Origin: Salticus scenicus
Lineage: Eukaryota; Arthropoda; Arachnida; Araneae; Salticidae
Direction: 5' to 3'
Assembly: GCA_963930645.1 (NCBI GenBank)
Contig: OZ005655.1
Location: 136,695,456 to 136,759,455 of the forward strand
Length of the DNA stretch: 64,000 nucleotides
Part shown: one piece after another, positions 1 through 11,149 of the stretch
Numbering within the stretch: the first letter of the stretch is position 1
How the letters are laid out: each line of letters begins with the position of its first letter
Made by a program: the position numbers and the translations under genes
Notes under the pieces: generated by a model
What the model was told of the DNA's origin: nothing
Seen by the model: only the letters and a program-made list of their open reading frames with translations
Databases searched by the model: none

Positions 1-1180
1 ATGACGTCTTTCCATTGCTTAAAAGGATATCTTTACTGTCAGTGTTCCTAATTATACTCTGCAATAAAACAACTGCTGAAGCAACTCATATATCGTTGTT
101 TACATTTTCAGAAAGATACAGTATTTAAAAATATTTGCTTGATTACATTCTTCAGTTGTGCTTATCATGGTCTTCATAAACAATATCTCATTGAATTGGG
201 CGTTTGTTTATATACTTCAAAAATTTTCAGCCAGTTTAGTGTTACAGAATTTTATTTTATATTAAACAAAATGAAAAAATGAAAAGATAGTTATAAAGTT
301 TTATGATTATAGAAATTGCTTAAGAAAAACATAGAGAACAAAGTGTATTTCTAAATTTTTGATTGAAATGTTTATTAAAGTATGACACTTGGAACATAAT
401 ATTTTCCTTACGAAACTATTTACTAGAACAGGTGAGACATGTCTAGAAAATTTAATTGGTATAAAACAATAAATTTTGTTTTGTTTTTTAATTTATGTTT
501 GTTTATGCAGTAATACTTATTGCAGTAAACATAATTTTTTAAATATGAATACTGAGTAAAATTTGAATTTTGCCCTTCAGATTTTAGGAACAACAATAAA
601 CAATTTATGTTTTTTTTTTGTTTTTTTTTAAGGATCATGATTAAAATCATGCATTTTATGAAATAAAAATATATTAGAATTAAAATAGAAATCTTACATA
701 TTGTGACTAAGACATTTTAAACTGAATGACTCATTCATATAACATTTTTTGCATCATATTTATTAGTTTAGGATTAAATTACAGATCTAAATTTTCAATA
801 AGGTAGATTTTAAACGATTAACAATCGCTATGTTTTGATGTGAAGTAAAAAAGTAATCTATGAAAAAGCGGAGAAATTTTTCATTTTGAGCTGTAAATGA
901 GAAGTGCTGAAATATATTTTTTCACACAAAATTTGAATTAAAGACTTCTGTTTAAAGTTGATTCTTAAAATTTGTATTATTTAGCTTAAATTAGAGAATT
1001 TCAAAATAACATTGTGCTTTTAAGGACCCAAGCTAATTATACACCATTTTTTGAATATTTATGATATTCTTATATCACTAAAACTAGTAAAATTAAAAAT
1101 TTTTAGTATGAAAAGAAATACATACTTTTATCTCTTTATTAATTGGAATCAATAGTAAATTTTAATGCTTTATTTCATTA
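1..1180. other. AT-rich sequence with no recognised feature
   Basis: The stretch is very AT-rich with homopolymer T and A runs. Both strands are broken by stop codons and the longest open frame is a lysine- and asparagine-rich chance reading. I see no exon, RNA gene or repeat boundary. Confidence 0.6.
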
Positions 1181-1186
1181 CAGTCT

Positions 1187-1378
1187 GTGCCACGCAGGCC
1201 CTCTGGGGTCCCCGGGGTCTCACCTATGACACATCACCTTACAGATCATTTCAATGAACGACACTTTTGTAATCATTGTGCTCAACGAAATTTCCTTTGT
1301 AATGATATATTTTTGTATTTCCAGATTTTGTATTACAACTTAAGAATCGTGGACCCGGGCCCTTACTCTGCAAAACAA
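1187..1378. repeat. Dispersed repeat with GGGTCC/GGACCC ends, copy 1
   Basis: A moderately GC-rich block begins near a GTCCCCGGGGTC segment and ends with GTGGACCCGGGCCC, so its ends are inverted repeats of one another. The interior holds a TATGACACATCA word, a CAACGAAATT word and the phrase TTCCAGATTTTGTATTACAAC. The same order of words recurs at 1536-1722 and, more degraded, at 2820-2960. Inverted ends and a short non-coding body suggest a MITE-like element. No target-site duplication is clear. Confidence 0.5.
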
Positions 1379-1394
1379 AAACAAAAAAGCAATA

Positions 1395-1512
1395 CATGAT
1401 TTAAAACATTTTTTTTTTTTTTTTTTGCGGGATTTTGTAAAAAGAAAAAAAGAAAAAAGAAGAAGGAAAGAAAAAGAAAGAAAAGGAAGAAAAAAAATAT
1501 GTCCCCCCCCCC
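1395..1512. repeat. Low-complexity T, GA-rich and C10 tract
   Basis: A T18 run is followed by about 60 bases of almost pure purine (AAAGAAAAAAAG type) and a run of ten C. The open frames here are poly-Phe or poly-Lys artefacts. Confidence 0.8.
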
Positions 1513-1535
1513 CAACAAAAATGAGTTTGCATTAC

Positions 1536-1722
1536 GAGGGGACCCAGGGAACCCCCAGGTCCAACCTACGATGCCACATGTGACACATCGTTTGAACGAA
1601 CGAATCATTTGTAAACATTAATTTTTGTGAAATTGCCTTTTTATTGAGCTATTTTAGAATTTCAGATTTTTTATTACAACGTAAGAATTGGGTCCCCAGG
1701 GTTCCCCCACTCTGCAGAAAAA
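1536..1722. repeat. Dispersed repeat with GGGTCC/GGACCC ends, copy 2
   Basis: This is the second copy of the 1187-1378 repeat. It opens with GGGGACCCAGGGAACCCCC and closes with GGGTCCCCAGGGTTCCCCC, so the inverted ends are clearer than in copy 1. The interior shares the TGACACATC word and a TTTCAGATTTTTTATTACAAC phrase. The two copies lie in direct orientation about 345 bp apart. Confidence 0.55.
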
Positions 1723-1739
1723 AAGCAGTACATGTGTGA

Positions 1740-2815
1740 GTGTTCACACATATGGCTATCACACATAAAAGTTAATTTTTTTCCCAAGTTTTATAATAAA
1801 AAAAAAAAAAAGAAATTGATATAATTAATAAAAAAATATCTTTTTTAAATTTAAGTAATTCAATTATTTAATTAAACAGAATTTCCTGTTTTCTTTTCAA
1901 ATCAAAAATGATTAATTAAATAGCATGTCTTTGTCTTTCAATAGATGCAAGCATATTGTTCTCTGAGTAAAATAAAACAATTTTTATATCGGGATTTTGA
2001 AAAGTAATTTTATTTATACTTCTTCCCCTAGAGAATGAAATTATTTTCGCTATAATTATTTATTTTAGAATGTATTTCAAAATTCGCTACCAGCTTATTT
2101 CTAACATATGTATGTATTAATAAAGCAAAAAAAATAGGAATTTCCGTTAATAATTATAATGCTTCTTTTTAGATAAAAAAGCTATTATTACTTTCGAGTA
2201 AATCATTATTGTTCTAAAAATAGATTTTTAATGGATTAATGATGACTGTCTGTCGCAGATCTTGTAACCGTCTACGTCCGTTGCTTTGATTGACACATGA
2301 CATGTTTTTTTTTTTTTTTTCATGCCAAATTGGTTTGAGTTTTAGTAACGATGAATTATATTCAAAAATTTTGTATTAAACTGTACTGAGGTCAAAGAAA
2401 TAGTTTGGCATTCTTTTTGGCTTAATTTTAACTACGCTAACTTATTCGGTTGGCACTTTTCGGCTCGGGGAGTGGCAGATCTCTTGCACACCTCGCTTTT
2501 TGACTACGCTTGAAAAAGAAGTAGTTATTCGATCTCCTTCTCTCAGTCCCTATCTGAATAGCTGCTAAAAATATATATTTATTTGAGCTATGCATAATAA
2601 AAGTCAGTGTATATGGATTCAGAGCTGTTTTTTTCAAACGAAAAATTCTTCTTCGTTGTTCTAGTTGATATGTGCAATCTAAAACTGAACCTGGTATTAG
2701 TAAACTACAGTATAAGCAATGCATGATTTAAAACAATAAAACAATTGTTTTCACGCTTAATACGATTATGTAAAAAAAAAAAAAAAAAAAAGTCTGGTTT
2801 CCATTTGAAAAATTG
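1740..2815. other. AT-rich sequence with no recognised feature
   Basis: AT-rich DNA with T16 (2307-2322) and A19 (2772-2791) runs. A 95-codon open frame on the minus strand at 2437-2724 has no domain I recognise and is probably chance. No RNA gene or repeat boundary is visible. Confidence 0.5.
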
Positions 2816-2819
2816 AATT

Positions 2820-2960
2820 TGTGCCACTTGGGATCACTAGAGTGCACCTATGACACCTCATATGACAGATTATTCGATTGCGTGAAACTCTTAAAATCAA
2901 CGTGTTCAGCGAAATTGCTGTCCTTTCCAGATACTTTGATCTATCCAGACTTTTGAAACA
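2820..2960. repeat. Degraded third copy of the 1.2-kb region repeat
   Basis: The order GTGCCAC, CACCTATGACACCTCA, GACAGATTATT, AGCGAAATTGC, TTTCCAGAT matches the copies at 1187 and 1536 at lower similarity. It continues into GAAACACCCTGTATAT, a phrase common at ends of arthropod MITEs, then a TA microsatellite. Confidence 0.4.
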
Positions 2961-3579
2961 CCCTGTATATATATTATATATATGTATACATATATATATA
3001 TATTCCATTATGGTTATTCTTATCGCATGCAGGTGAAAAAGTCCAACATGTTCTATGACTGTTCTTTGAGGTTCGTAACTTTACATGCAATGAACAGATA
3101 AGCTTTTATTTTTGAAGAGCTCATTTTTATACTCTATACATGCCATTAAATTGTAAATAAAATATTTTTAGAAAACTAATTGTTAAGGGAAACCTGTTAT
3201 TGCATATTTTTGTTCTTCAGTTAGTTGAATTTCAAAAGTTACTAAAAATTAAAAAGGAATTGAGATTCATATATTATAAAATTCACATTTATTTATTTGT
3301 CTAATTATTTTAATTTTCATTAGAATTGTGCAATTATATAATATTTTTAACGCTGAAAATTTTAAGCAAGCAAATGCATTTTTGATATACATTTAAAAAA
3401 AATGATAACTGGACTATTAATTTTTTTCAAAAAATTTTAAAGCGATTTCAGTAGTATTGTATTTGGATTTTGTCTTCATATCAAGAAAATAACAAAATTA
3501 TAATATAATAATAATGCCTCGATGTTCTTATTTTATAGAATGGAGTAGAAGACTGATTTTTACCAACTATGTGAAAAAT

Positions 3580-3651
3580 ACCAGAGCCGGGAATCGAACC
3601 CTGGGCCTTCCGCTTAACGCGCGGATGCTCTAACCACTGAGCTACCCTGGC
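3580..3651 (-). tRNA. tRNA-like sequence 1 (pseudo-tRNA or SINE head)
   Basis: On the minus strand this 72-base module folds as a cloverleaf with a seven-pair acceptor stem (two wobble pairs), a GCTC/GAGC D-stem, a TCCGC/GCGGA anticodon stem and a TTCGATT T-loop. The anticodon position reads GTT (Asn), but base 33 is C instead of the near-universal U. The A box (TAGCTCAGTGG) and B box (GGTTCGATTCC) are intact. The base-33 change and the embedding in a repeated cassette argue for a tRNA-derived repeat. Confidence 0.6.
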
Positions 3652-3858
3652 TGATAACCAGCTCGGCACTTCTCACATAATTTACGTTGGCAAGGTCACC
3701 GAGTCTGCATTATGGCAGCTATATCAAGTGACAAATTTGAACATGGCATAACTCCAAACGGCCACGAATTTTAATTCAGAAATTTAATTCATCAACCTGG
3801 AAATTAAATTCTTATAGAATGGAGTAGAAGACTGATTTTTACCAACTATGTGAAAAAT

Positions 3859-3918
3859 ACCAGAGCCGGGAATCGAACCCCGGTCCTTCCGCTGAACGCG
3901 CGGATGCTCTACTAACCG
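3859..3918 (-). pseudogene. tRNA-like sequence 2, truncated
   Basis: This minus-strand copy keeps the acceptor 3' side, T-arm and anticodon arm. It is cut in the D-arm, where the sequence changes to CTACTAACCGGTTAAC at the centre of the palindrome. Confidence 0.6.
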
Positions 3919-3959
3919 GTTAACTTCTAATTATGTGAGAAGTGCCGAGCTGATTATCA

Positions 3960-4031
3960 GCCAGGGTAACTCAGTGGTTAGAGCATCCGCGCGCGAAGCG
4001 GAAGGCCCGGGGTTCGATTCCCGGCTCTGGT
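3960..4031 (+). tRNA. tRNA-like sequence 3
   Basis: A 72-base cloverleaf on the plus strand with the same stems as its siblings but anticodon loop GCGCGAA, so the anticodon position reads GCG (Arg) where the others have GTT. The D-stem is weakened (AACTC). Base 33 is C. A and B boxes are retained. It is probably a tRNA-derived repeat rather than a decoding tRNA. Confidence 0.55.
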
Positions 4032-4238
4032 ATTTTTCACATAGTTGGTAAAAATCAGTCTTCTACACCATTCTATACAAATTTAATTTCCAGGTTGATG
4101 AATTAAATTTCTGAATTAAAATTCGTGGCCGTTTGGAGTTATGCCATGTTCAAATTTGTCACTTGATATAGCTGCTGTAATGCAGACTCGGTGACCTTGC
4201 CAACGTAAATTATGTGAGAAGTGCCGAGCTGGTTATCA

Positions 4239-4310
4239 GCCAGGATAGCTCAGTGGTTAGAGCATCCGCGCGTTAAGCGGAAGGCCCGGGGTTCGATTCC
4301 CGGCTCTGGT
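4239..4310 (+). tRNA. tRNA-like sequence 4
   Basis: This 72-base cloverleaf has the segment order 7-2-4-8-4-1-5-7-5-5-5-7-5-7. The anticodon loop is GCGTTAA (GTT, Asn-like) with C at position 33. Acceptor pair 7-66 is mismatched (A/C). A box and B box are good. It is followed directly by ATTTTTCACATAG, the shared cassette tail. Confidence 0.6.
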
Positions 4311-4399
4311 ATTTTTCACATAGTTGGTAAAAATCAGTCTTCTACTCCATTCTATAAGAATTTAATTTCCAGGTTGATGAATTAAATTTCTGAAGTTCT

Positions 4400-5241
4400 T
4401 ATTTTAATTACTAATTTGTAGAATAATCAGTTACAGAAACCTAATTTATTACAATTAAATAGTTGTTAAATAGGCAATGTCAATTAAATGTTAATTTTAA
4501 GTGTTTTATATTAATTGTGATAATTAAAGTAAAATCTTCAAATTGAATAGAGTTAACAGGATTTTTTAAATTTTCATAGAAATTACATTAATGTTTCTTT
4601 TACACTTATGAAATGGGATAAAAAAAAAAAAAAAAATACGTAACAAGAATTTTTGTAAACGTATTTAGTAATTCTACTATGAACAAAAATATTTTTTCTC
4701 GAATACGTTTTGCATGTCAGAAAATTATTGAAATAGGACGAATAAAAAAAAAAATCTTTTAGAGAAAAATTTAATTAAAAGTTTCTTAAACATGTCAATT
4801 ACAAACTTAAATCCGTAGAAACTTTTTCAGGCCAAAAGTTTTCTCAAATATATATTATCTTTTAATGAAAACAGAAATTTTTATTTTGAAGGTTTTTAAA
4901 TATGCAGAGATTAGAATTGAACGATTTTAATATCTTGTAAATTATTAATAATAAGGCTGATAGAGAAATATTATTTAAAGTTGAATCGGAAAGTATAAAA
5001 CTATTATAGAAAAAGCAGCTGTTTGACAAATATCAGTAATGAACAATATTTACTGAACTCATTTAATTAATACACGATTGTGATGTGATACACTCTGACT
5101 GATTTACAACTTGAGCATGCAAATTTCTATTTCTTCTACCATGCTATGTAGAGTAATTTCTTTTATTCATTGAGTTGTTTAAATTTATATTTACCATTTT
5201 CAACAATTTTGTTTTTCTAATGACTTTTTTAATCCTATTTA

Positions 5242-5280
<39 letters not shown>

Positions 5281-5316
5281 GTTTGCTTACTAAATTTCAA
5301 TTTTGTGGATATATAG

Positions 5317-5349
<33 letters not shown>

Positions 5350-5780
5350 TAGATCAGATAGAATGCAGTTTACACGAAAAAAAAAAAAAAAATCATACGT
5401 ATTAGCATATCTGAGATTTTTCTTTTATAAAAGGTTATTTATCTTGTGTAAAATTTTTAGTAATTTAAAAATTACTATACATACCACTCTTAATACCCTA
5501 TATCATTTCGTATTAAAACTTTTACAATGTAAAGATTTTAAAAGTTGCTGTTATAATACTTGTAATAAAACATGTTCTATAAGTATTTTTTAAGTATGTA
5601 ATAAAGACCAAAACCATAATGAGAAATTTCAAATATGCGATATACTTATATATAGTATATTATTTTAAATTTGGAATATATTACATTATTAATATTAATA
5701 TTTTTATTAAATAAAGTAGTACATAAGTTAGTCTTCTAAAAAGGGAACATTTTTAATTATATTTTAAGAATGCGTTATAT
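4400..5780. other. AT-rich sequence with long A runs and a TTA microsatellite
   Basis: It contains an A run of about 36 (5243-5278), an A15 run and a (TTA)n microsatellite (5318-5350). The open frames across 5175-5593 are poly-Lys and poly-Tyr artefacts of these repeats. I see no gene. Confidence 0.6.
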
Positions 5781-5788
5781 ATATATAT

Positions 5789-6127
5789 TGTTACGTACTC
5801 GGAGTTCATGAATTGTCTCAGAATGAAAGGTGAATCTTGCAGAGGCTTAAAAGTTTATCTACATAAAATTCTAGAAAAAAAACAGGTCTATATATCAAGT
5901 ATCCACTTCAGTTTCACCAGAAAACATAGCTTAAATAACAACTGACAACATCAAATTCACAGTATAAACTGTATTATAGCATTAACACAAAGCAATGAGA
6001 TGCAAACAACAATAACAAGAAACCAGTCAGGAGCACTTTATCGTAAGCCGGTTGACGAGAAACTGACTTACTTGGCCGCATTGGGCATCGTTTTATAGCA
6101 TCCTATAAACACAGAAAGTTCTGGTAA
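5789..6127 (-). mobile_element. Candidate solo LTR (low confidence)
   Basis: This block has more balanced composition than its surroundings. It begins TGTTACGTACTCGG on the plus strand and ends near GGTAACTT. Read on the minus strand it starts GTTACCAGAAC, carries a possible TATA box (CTATAAAA) and ends GTACGTAACA, as a gypsy-type LTR might. No target-site duplication, primer site or coding region is visible, so it could equally be another repeat. Confidence 0.3.
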
Positions 6128-6401
6128 CTTCACAGGGAATCAAGATAGAGCTTAGATATTCGTGACATAGATAATATAATCAGGTTTTTCTCTCCAATGT
6201 CACCGAAAAAGTAGCCAAGGAGAAAAAAAAAATCACCAAATTTGGCATCAAAGCTATTATCTGCCTTAATGAGCTTTTTAACGGGTTTTTGAGGGAAAAT
6301 AGGGTATTTTAAAACGAAAACAAGCTAAAAAAGCTGAAAATTAACATTTTATAACCTGTATAAGCTTCTTTGAAAAATTTTACATAGAAATACAAATTCG
6401 T

Positions 6402-6404
<3 letters not shown>

Positions 6405-6446
<42 letters not shown>

Positions 6447-6532
6447 AACTATATAACTATATATATAAAACACATATATACACACACACACACACACATA
6501 TATATATACACACATATATATATATATAGTTA
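6405..6532. repeat. TA/CA compound microsatellite
   Basis: Alternating TA blocks, a CACACA block (6480-6497) and further TATA end in (TTAG)n. The element-free DNA from 6130 to 7430 around it is AT-rich with a poly-A run at 7190-7223 and no recognisable gene. Confidence 0.85.
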
Positions 6533-7188
6533 GTTAGTTAGTTTTTTTAGTATATGATAAAATAAGAATTTATTTTTGAAAGACAAAATCATGAAGTTTT
6601 CATTACATGTCTTCTATAGCATCTGTTATATCAAAAGTGATATGTTCTATTTTGGGTAAATATGAATTGATTGTGTTTATTTTTTATAAATCTCCTTTCA
6701 CTTAGAATTGATTAAATTTATTGTTGTCGTCTAATATAATTGATTTCCGAGGGAAAACTTCAACCTTGTCTTGAAACTTTCAGAAATGATTGATTATGAC
6801 TAAGAAGGATTGTTCAAGATCACTACAAAGATAAACACTAGAACTTATAGTGAAGAAGATAGATTATTAATGCAACATACTATGTAGAAGAGTTAAAAAG
6901 CCTTTTCATCTCTTTAATAACATTAGATATAAATGTGAGGTGTTCCCGTTTCATGGCGATAATGAAGATAATGCATTTAACATTGAAAGCGATACTCACA
7001 CTCGAAATATTAAAATGTATATTTAATATTTTACATTGGATTATGTCTAAAATTGAAGAATATTTTTAAGTGATTTGTGTTAATTTGTTTATCATAATTG
7101 TATAATAAGATAAAATCTTGCTTTAAAAAAAAATATTTGTAAATATATGCTGTGTTTGACGAAATAACAAATACGTATTTAATATTGC

Positions 7189-7225
<37 letters not shown>

Positions 7226-7432
7226 TTCTTGATAATTTATAAATACAATAATATCAAATTTAAATATAAAATTAAGAATTAGGAGCTGAGTTCTATTTAA
7301 TGTTTTTATACATACATACGTATATGTATGTATATATATATTATTATTATTAAAATTAGTTTCATATAATATTTTTTGTAAGAAATGAAGCAAAGCATTA
7401 TAAGCATATTCTAATTACACTGCTCGGCTGAA

Positions 7433-7992
7433 AATTGCTCCAACACCATTTTGGCAAACTCTTACACAAAATGACCTCCTGAATCTGAATATGATGTCCA
7501 TTTTGCCCTATCACTTACCGTTTTTCAGGGACGGCCTCCTATTTTTATCACTTTTTGGTAACTTTATGGCTATAAAATTAACATTTTGGGGAGGAGAGGA
7601 GGATTATTGTAACTGTTAAATATGTTCTGAAGATCTACAGAGTTCGAAAAATCTAAAAATCAGTTTTTGCGGCGAGGAGAAAATTTAAGTCAAGTTTTGT
7701 TACTGAAATTATGTATCATATTTCTTATATATATATATATTTTTTAATCTATTGTTAATGTTATTTATTAAACATTATATATTTTTTTTGTTTTTAACTA
7801 GTAAATCAATTTTTTTTTTCCATTCTCCAAATCAAATTCATGGCCAAAAAATTACCGAACAGTGATAAATATTGGGGGAAGGGCTGGTGTCCCGAGAAAA
7901 CGGTGGGTGACTGGGCAAAATGGTAGTCATATTCGGATTCAGGAGGTCATTTTACATAAGAAACAACAACAATGGCATCAGAGCTCTAATTT
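7433..7992. repeat. Inverted-repeat (foldback) element
   Basis: The left arm (about 7469-7590) and right arm (about 7835-7965) are reverse complements. Both contain AAAATGACCTCCTGAAT, then a CCATTTTGCCC word, an ACCGTTTT word and TTTATCAC. The arms are about 120 bp and the loop about 240 bp. No coding sequence is present. A foldback or MITE-type element is the simplest reading; I could not fix its ends by a target-site duplication. Confidence 0.6.
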
Positions 7993-8339
7993 TTTTTTTA
8001 TTATTATTATTTTATTTTTTGCAGCGCAATGTTATTAAAAACTAATAAATTTTATGTTAAATTATAAAATAATGCAAATTACGATGATGAAAGAATAATT
8101 TAAATTGAAAAAATAGTAAATATGAATAAATACAGAAAACTGAATTGAATTAAAACGTCAGCAATAACAATTTTATATACGTATATAAGTATAGTGCCAA
8201 CGATTCTCCCAACTAACCAGACATTTTTTATAGGTAAAAATTTCAACATGAATAAGGAAAAACTAAAACTAAAAACTAAAAAGAAAGGTTTACTAGAAAT
8301 TTAAGATAAAATGCATCTTGCGAATATATAATTTTATGT

Positions 8340-9240
8340 TTTCATTTTTGTATAAATCTTAGAAAAGGTATTTGATTCTATATAAGAAATTAATTTATAT
8401 ATTTTTTTAAACTGTTTTATGCTAACAAGATTTGAAATGAGTATATCTGTAATTTTTAAATTGTAATTCTTCTTTTTCTTCTTTTTTAAATAAAAAATAT
8501 CAAATTGTAAATTATCTTTATTAATACTGATTTTTACATTTAAAAAGCTATTTTGTAATTTATCATATCATTTTTAGTTAAGATAAGATTGGGTAGAAAA
8601 TTAACAGCTACAGGGTTAATATCAGTATTGTATGATAATATTAAAAAATATTAATATACAATATCTTTAATATATTAATATACATTTTATATATATTATA
8701 TATATATATTTAAACTATTATATCATCTATATACCTAAAGATTATTCGATCATTACTTAAACAGGAATTTCTTTCATAAAAATATAGGTAAAGATCAGAT
8801 AAAATACTACTAGCATGTCTACTTTGTGGAATTCCTTTAATGTTTTGGTATATTTGATTATTGCTTATAACATAATTATATAAAATGAATTTTGGTAAAT
8901 AAAAAAAAATGAGTAGAAATGTTTCCTTTTAAAAGATTTTCTTGTTTATTACAAAGATTTAACATAGTATTTTGTAAATCATTAATTTCAATATTATTAA
9001 ATAAATCATTAACATAAAAATTATGATATGTTTTAAGTTTTTAAAATTTTTAATTTATTGAGGAGTTAAAAACTATTTATATACAATATTGATTGTTGAT
9101 ATTTAAAGTAGAAATATAAATTCCTTTAAAATTTTTTAAAAGTATATACTAGAAGCTGTCTTATTATATGACCTATTAACAGAAGTCAAATTGTGGCATA
9201 ACTGTCGTCGTAAGTAATAATAAATTTATTTTGCAATACA
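8340..9240 (-). pseudogene. Penelope-like element reverse transcriptase relic
   Basis: Reading the minus strand with several frameshifts gives a decayed reverse transcriptase. The most informative stretch is at 8715-8900: GIPQS followed by SSILSDLYLYFYE and then RYIDDI. GIPQ...S..L..LY..YYE and a YIDD catalytic pair are typical of Penelope-like retroelements. Upstream fragments (ITYDDSY, LYNYVISNN) fit earlier RT motifs, and downstream lysine-rich sequence (8480-8600) could be the thumb. No GIY-YIG domain follows within this piece. It is clearly non-functional. Assignment to Penelope-like elements rests on motif shape; another RT family is possible. Confidence 0.55.
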
Positions 9241-9249
9241 TTGATAGAT

Positions 9250-10430
9250 TCATTACCTTTTTTTTACATTAGCATAAATAAAGTCAGTTTTAATAATAAT
9301 TTGACGTTTAAACAATTAATATATATAATGAGACTTATCTGTCATGAACGAATCCGGTTAGTACCGCTTCAAAACAGAAACTTTTGGCAGCCATTTTTTT
9401 TCCGTTTGTTTAATTCAACTTAGAAAACATACATATCATTTTCATACATGTTTCGTATCGCACATATTCTTATTTATTTCCTATAAAACATTAAAAAACT
9501 ATTCAATTGTAATGTTTAAATGTCTAAATTAAATATAACGGATCACTGGCTATTATAAACATGAACCTATAAATAGAATTATGTAATTTCATGATTATAA
9601 ACAACGCAATACCAAATAAAAACAAACCAAAACTGTTGCCATTCAGAAAATACAAATTCCAAATGGACAACTTTTTAATTCCGAATGAACGACTCTTTGA
9701 CTGTTTCATTAAAAAAAACGCTTAAAATATTTCTAAAACATATTAAAGCCTTAAAAATCTTAAAATATTTATAAAAACGCATTAAAGCCTTTAAATATTT
9801 TTATCAAACTTCATTGTTTGTTTACATTGTAAGGTATGATTGGCGTCGAGTTTAGTACGTAAATGCCGCCAATTGATTTTAGTTTTGAAATTAGTGTAAA
9901 ATGATAGTTGGGATAGAATGTTTAGTTGGGCAAGTAAAAGTCACCAGTTGAAATGAGTATTGAAAGTAGAGTAGTCTAAGGTGATAATGTCGAGTCAAGG
10001 TAAAATGTTCGGTTGAGAATGAGAAAGTCCCTAGCTGGATCCTGGATATTTTGGCGATGTTGTGGGTGAGATAGCTGGTTGGAGGTATCGAGTAGAGGTG
10101 AATTTGGGTTAGCATGGAGTGTCTGTAGTTATTGGATAGTTAGTTAGAAAATTTGAAAACAGGATCTACGATAGTCTTAAAAAAGAGTATTTTGGTAAAA
10201 TTAAGTGAATTTCAGTCTCAGACAGCGATTTTTGCGTTGTCGTTTTCGTTAGTTGGACATTTGTCGAAATCATTTTTCGATAGTTGGACATTTATCGAAA
10301 TCTAAAATTTATCGAAAATATAATTGAATAATTTGAAAGCGATGTTATAATTGGGAAGAAAAAATAAAAACTAATAGTCCTCCGTCCTAAACTAAATTCT
10401 GCTTTTGCCAGAATTTCATCAAAATCTTTT
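9250..10430. other. Unassigned AT-rich sequence
   Basis: The first part is AT-rich. From 9840 to 10140 composition shifts to G-rich on the plus strand (repeated AGTTGGG and GTTGAGA words), and around 10245-10310 the phrase AGTTGGACATTTGTCGAAATC is repeated imperfectly about 33 bp apart. No gene or element is recognised. Confidence 0.4.
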
Positions 10431-10439
10431 CAAAATGAC

Positions 10440-10815
10440 ATTGACATGAGTCCCCCCAAGGCACAACTATGACATGAGTCTCCCCCAGGCACAACTTTGA
10501 CATGAGTCCCCCCAAAGGACAACTTTGACATGAGGTCCCTCCCCAAGGCACAACTTTGACATGAGTCCCCCCAAGGCACAACTTTGACATGAGTCCCCCC
10601 CAGGTCCAACTTTGACATGAGTCCCTCCAAGGCCCAACTTTGACATGAGTCCCCCCCCCCCCCCCAAAGTGCAACTTTGACATGAGTACCCCCAAGGCAC
10701 AACTTTGACATGAGTACCCCCCCAAGGCACAACTTTGACATGAGTCCCCTCAAGGCACAACTTTGACATGAGTACTCCCCCAAGGCACAACTTTGACATG
10801 AGTCCCCCCAGGCAC
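10440..10815. repeat. C-rich minisatellite, 13 units of about 28-37 bp
   Basis: The unit is TGACATGAGT, then a run of 5-15 C, then AAGGCACAACTT. I count 13 units with small length changes confined to the C run. The longest run (C15) is in unit 8. Because unit lengths are not multiples of three, all three minus-strand frames are open by chance. Adjacent sequence (10820 onward) reverts to AT-rich at once. It stands out as by far the most C-rich block in the first 35 kb. Confidence 0.9.
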
Positions 10816-10919
10816 AAGCAACAATTTTATGCTATAAAACACTAATACTGTCCGAAAACTTCATGAAAGCGAGGAAGGTTAAGTTTAAAACTTTTAATTA
10901 TTTAAATCTATGCTATAAA

Positions 10920-11130
10920 ATAAATGTTAAACGCCCAATGGATTTTTCGTAAAAAAGTATTAAAAATCGAAGGAAATTATTTCCCGATTTTAATCCCCAT
11001 ATTTAGGTTTAGATATGTAATAGTTATCATGTGCATGCGTTACATTAAGTTGTTTTTGTTCTAAAATTGATAAAATTTGAATTTTAAATTTCAAAACTCT
11101 AGATAAAAAAAAAAAACTTCCATATTCCAT
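10920..11130 (+). repeat. Helitron internal fragment, plus orientation
   Basis: It matches the interior of the Helitron at 15384-18076 (about 16715-16880): CCAATGGATTTTTCGTAAAA, TTATTTCCCGATTTTAATCC, ATAGTTATC and AAAATTTGAATTTTAAATTT occur in the same order. Similarity is clearly lower than between the two full Helitrons, so this is an older copy. Confidence 0.65.
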
Positions 11131-11149
11131 AGAAAACATAAACATTTAA

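Larger units (their letters stand above)
3526..4396. repeat. Large tRNA-like palindrome (inverted pair of tandem tRNA-SINE units)
   Basis: The left arm runs from about 3526 to 3918 and the right arm from about 3950 to 4396; they are near-perfect reverse complements. Each arm holds two tRNA-like modules separated by about 207 bp of non-tRNA sequence (period 279 bp, 3960 to 4239). The spacer contains the words CGTGGCCGTTTGGAGTTATG and GGTGACCTTGCCAACG. The central loop is about 30 bp. The arms could form one giant hairpin, or record head-to-head insertion of a tandem dimer. The tRNA modules have A- and B-box promoter motifs, so this looks like a tRNA-derived SINE or tRNA-cassette family. Confidence 0.8.

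Noticed and set aside
3481..3669. 62-codon minus-strand frame containing SARVAQWLEHP
   Set aside because: This is translation through a tRNA-like sequence, a well-known annotation artefact.
5175..5593. Open frames with poly-Lys and poly-Tyr
   Set aside because: They are translations of A-run and TTA microsatellites.
10440..10815. Regularly spaced short repeats resembling a CRISPR array
   Set aside because: There are no unique spacers: units run head to tail, and the variation is only in the C-run length. The context is a eukaryotic repeat region with no cas genes.
10387..10817. Three overlapping 112-117 codon minus-strand frames with cysteine- and glycine-rich peptides
   Set aside because: They are three phases of the same minisatellite; the period and lack of stops in the unit explain them.
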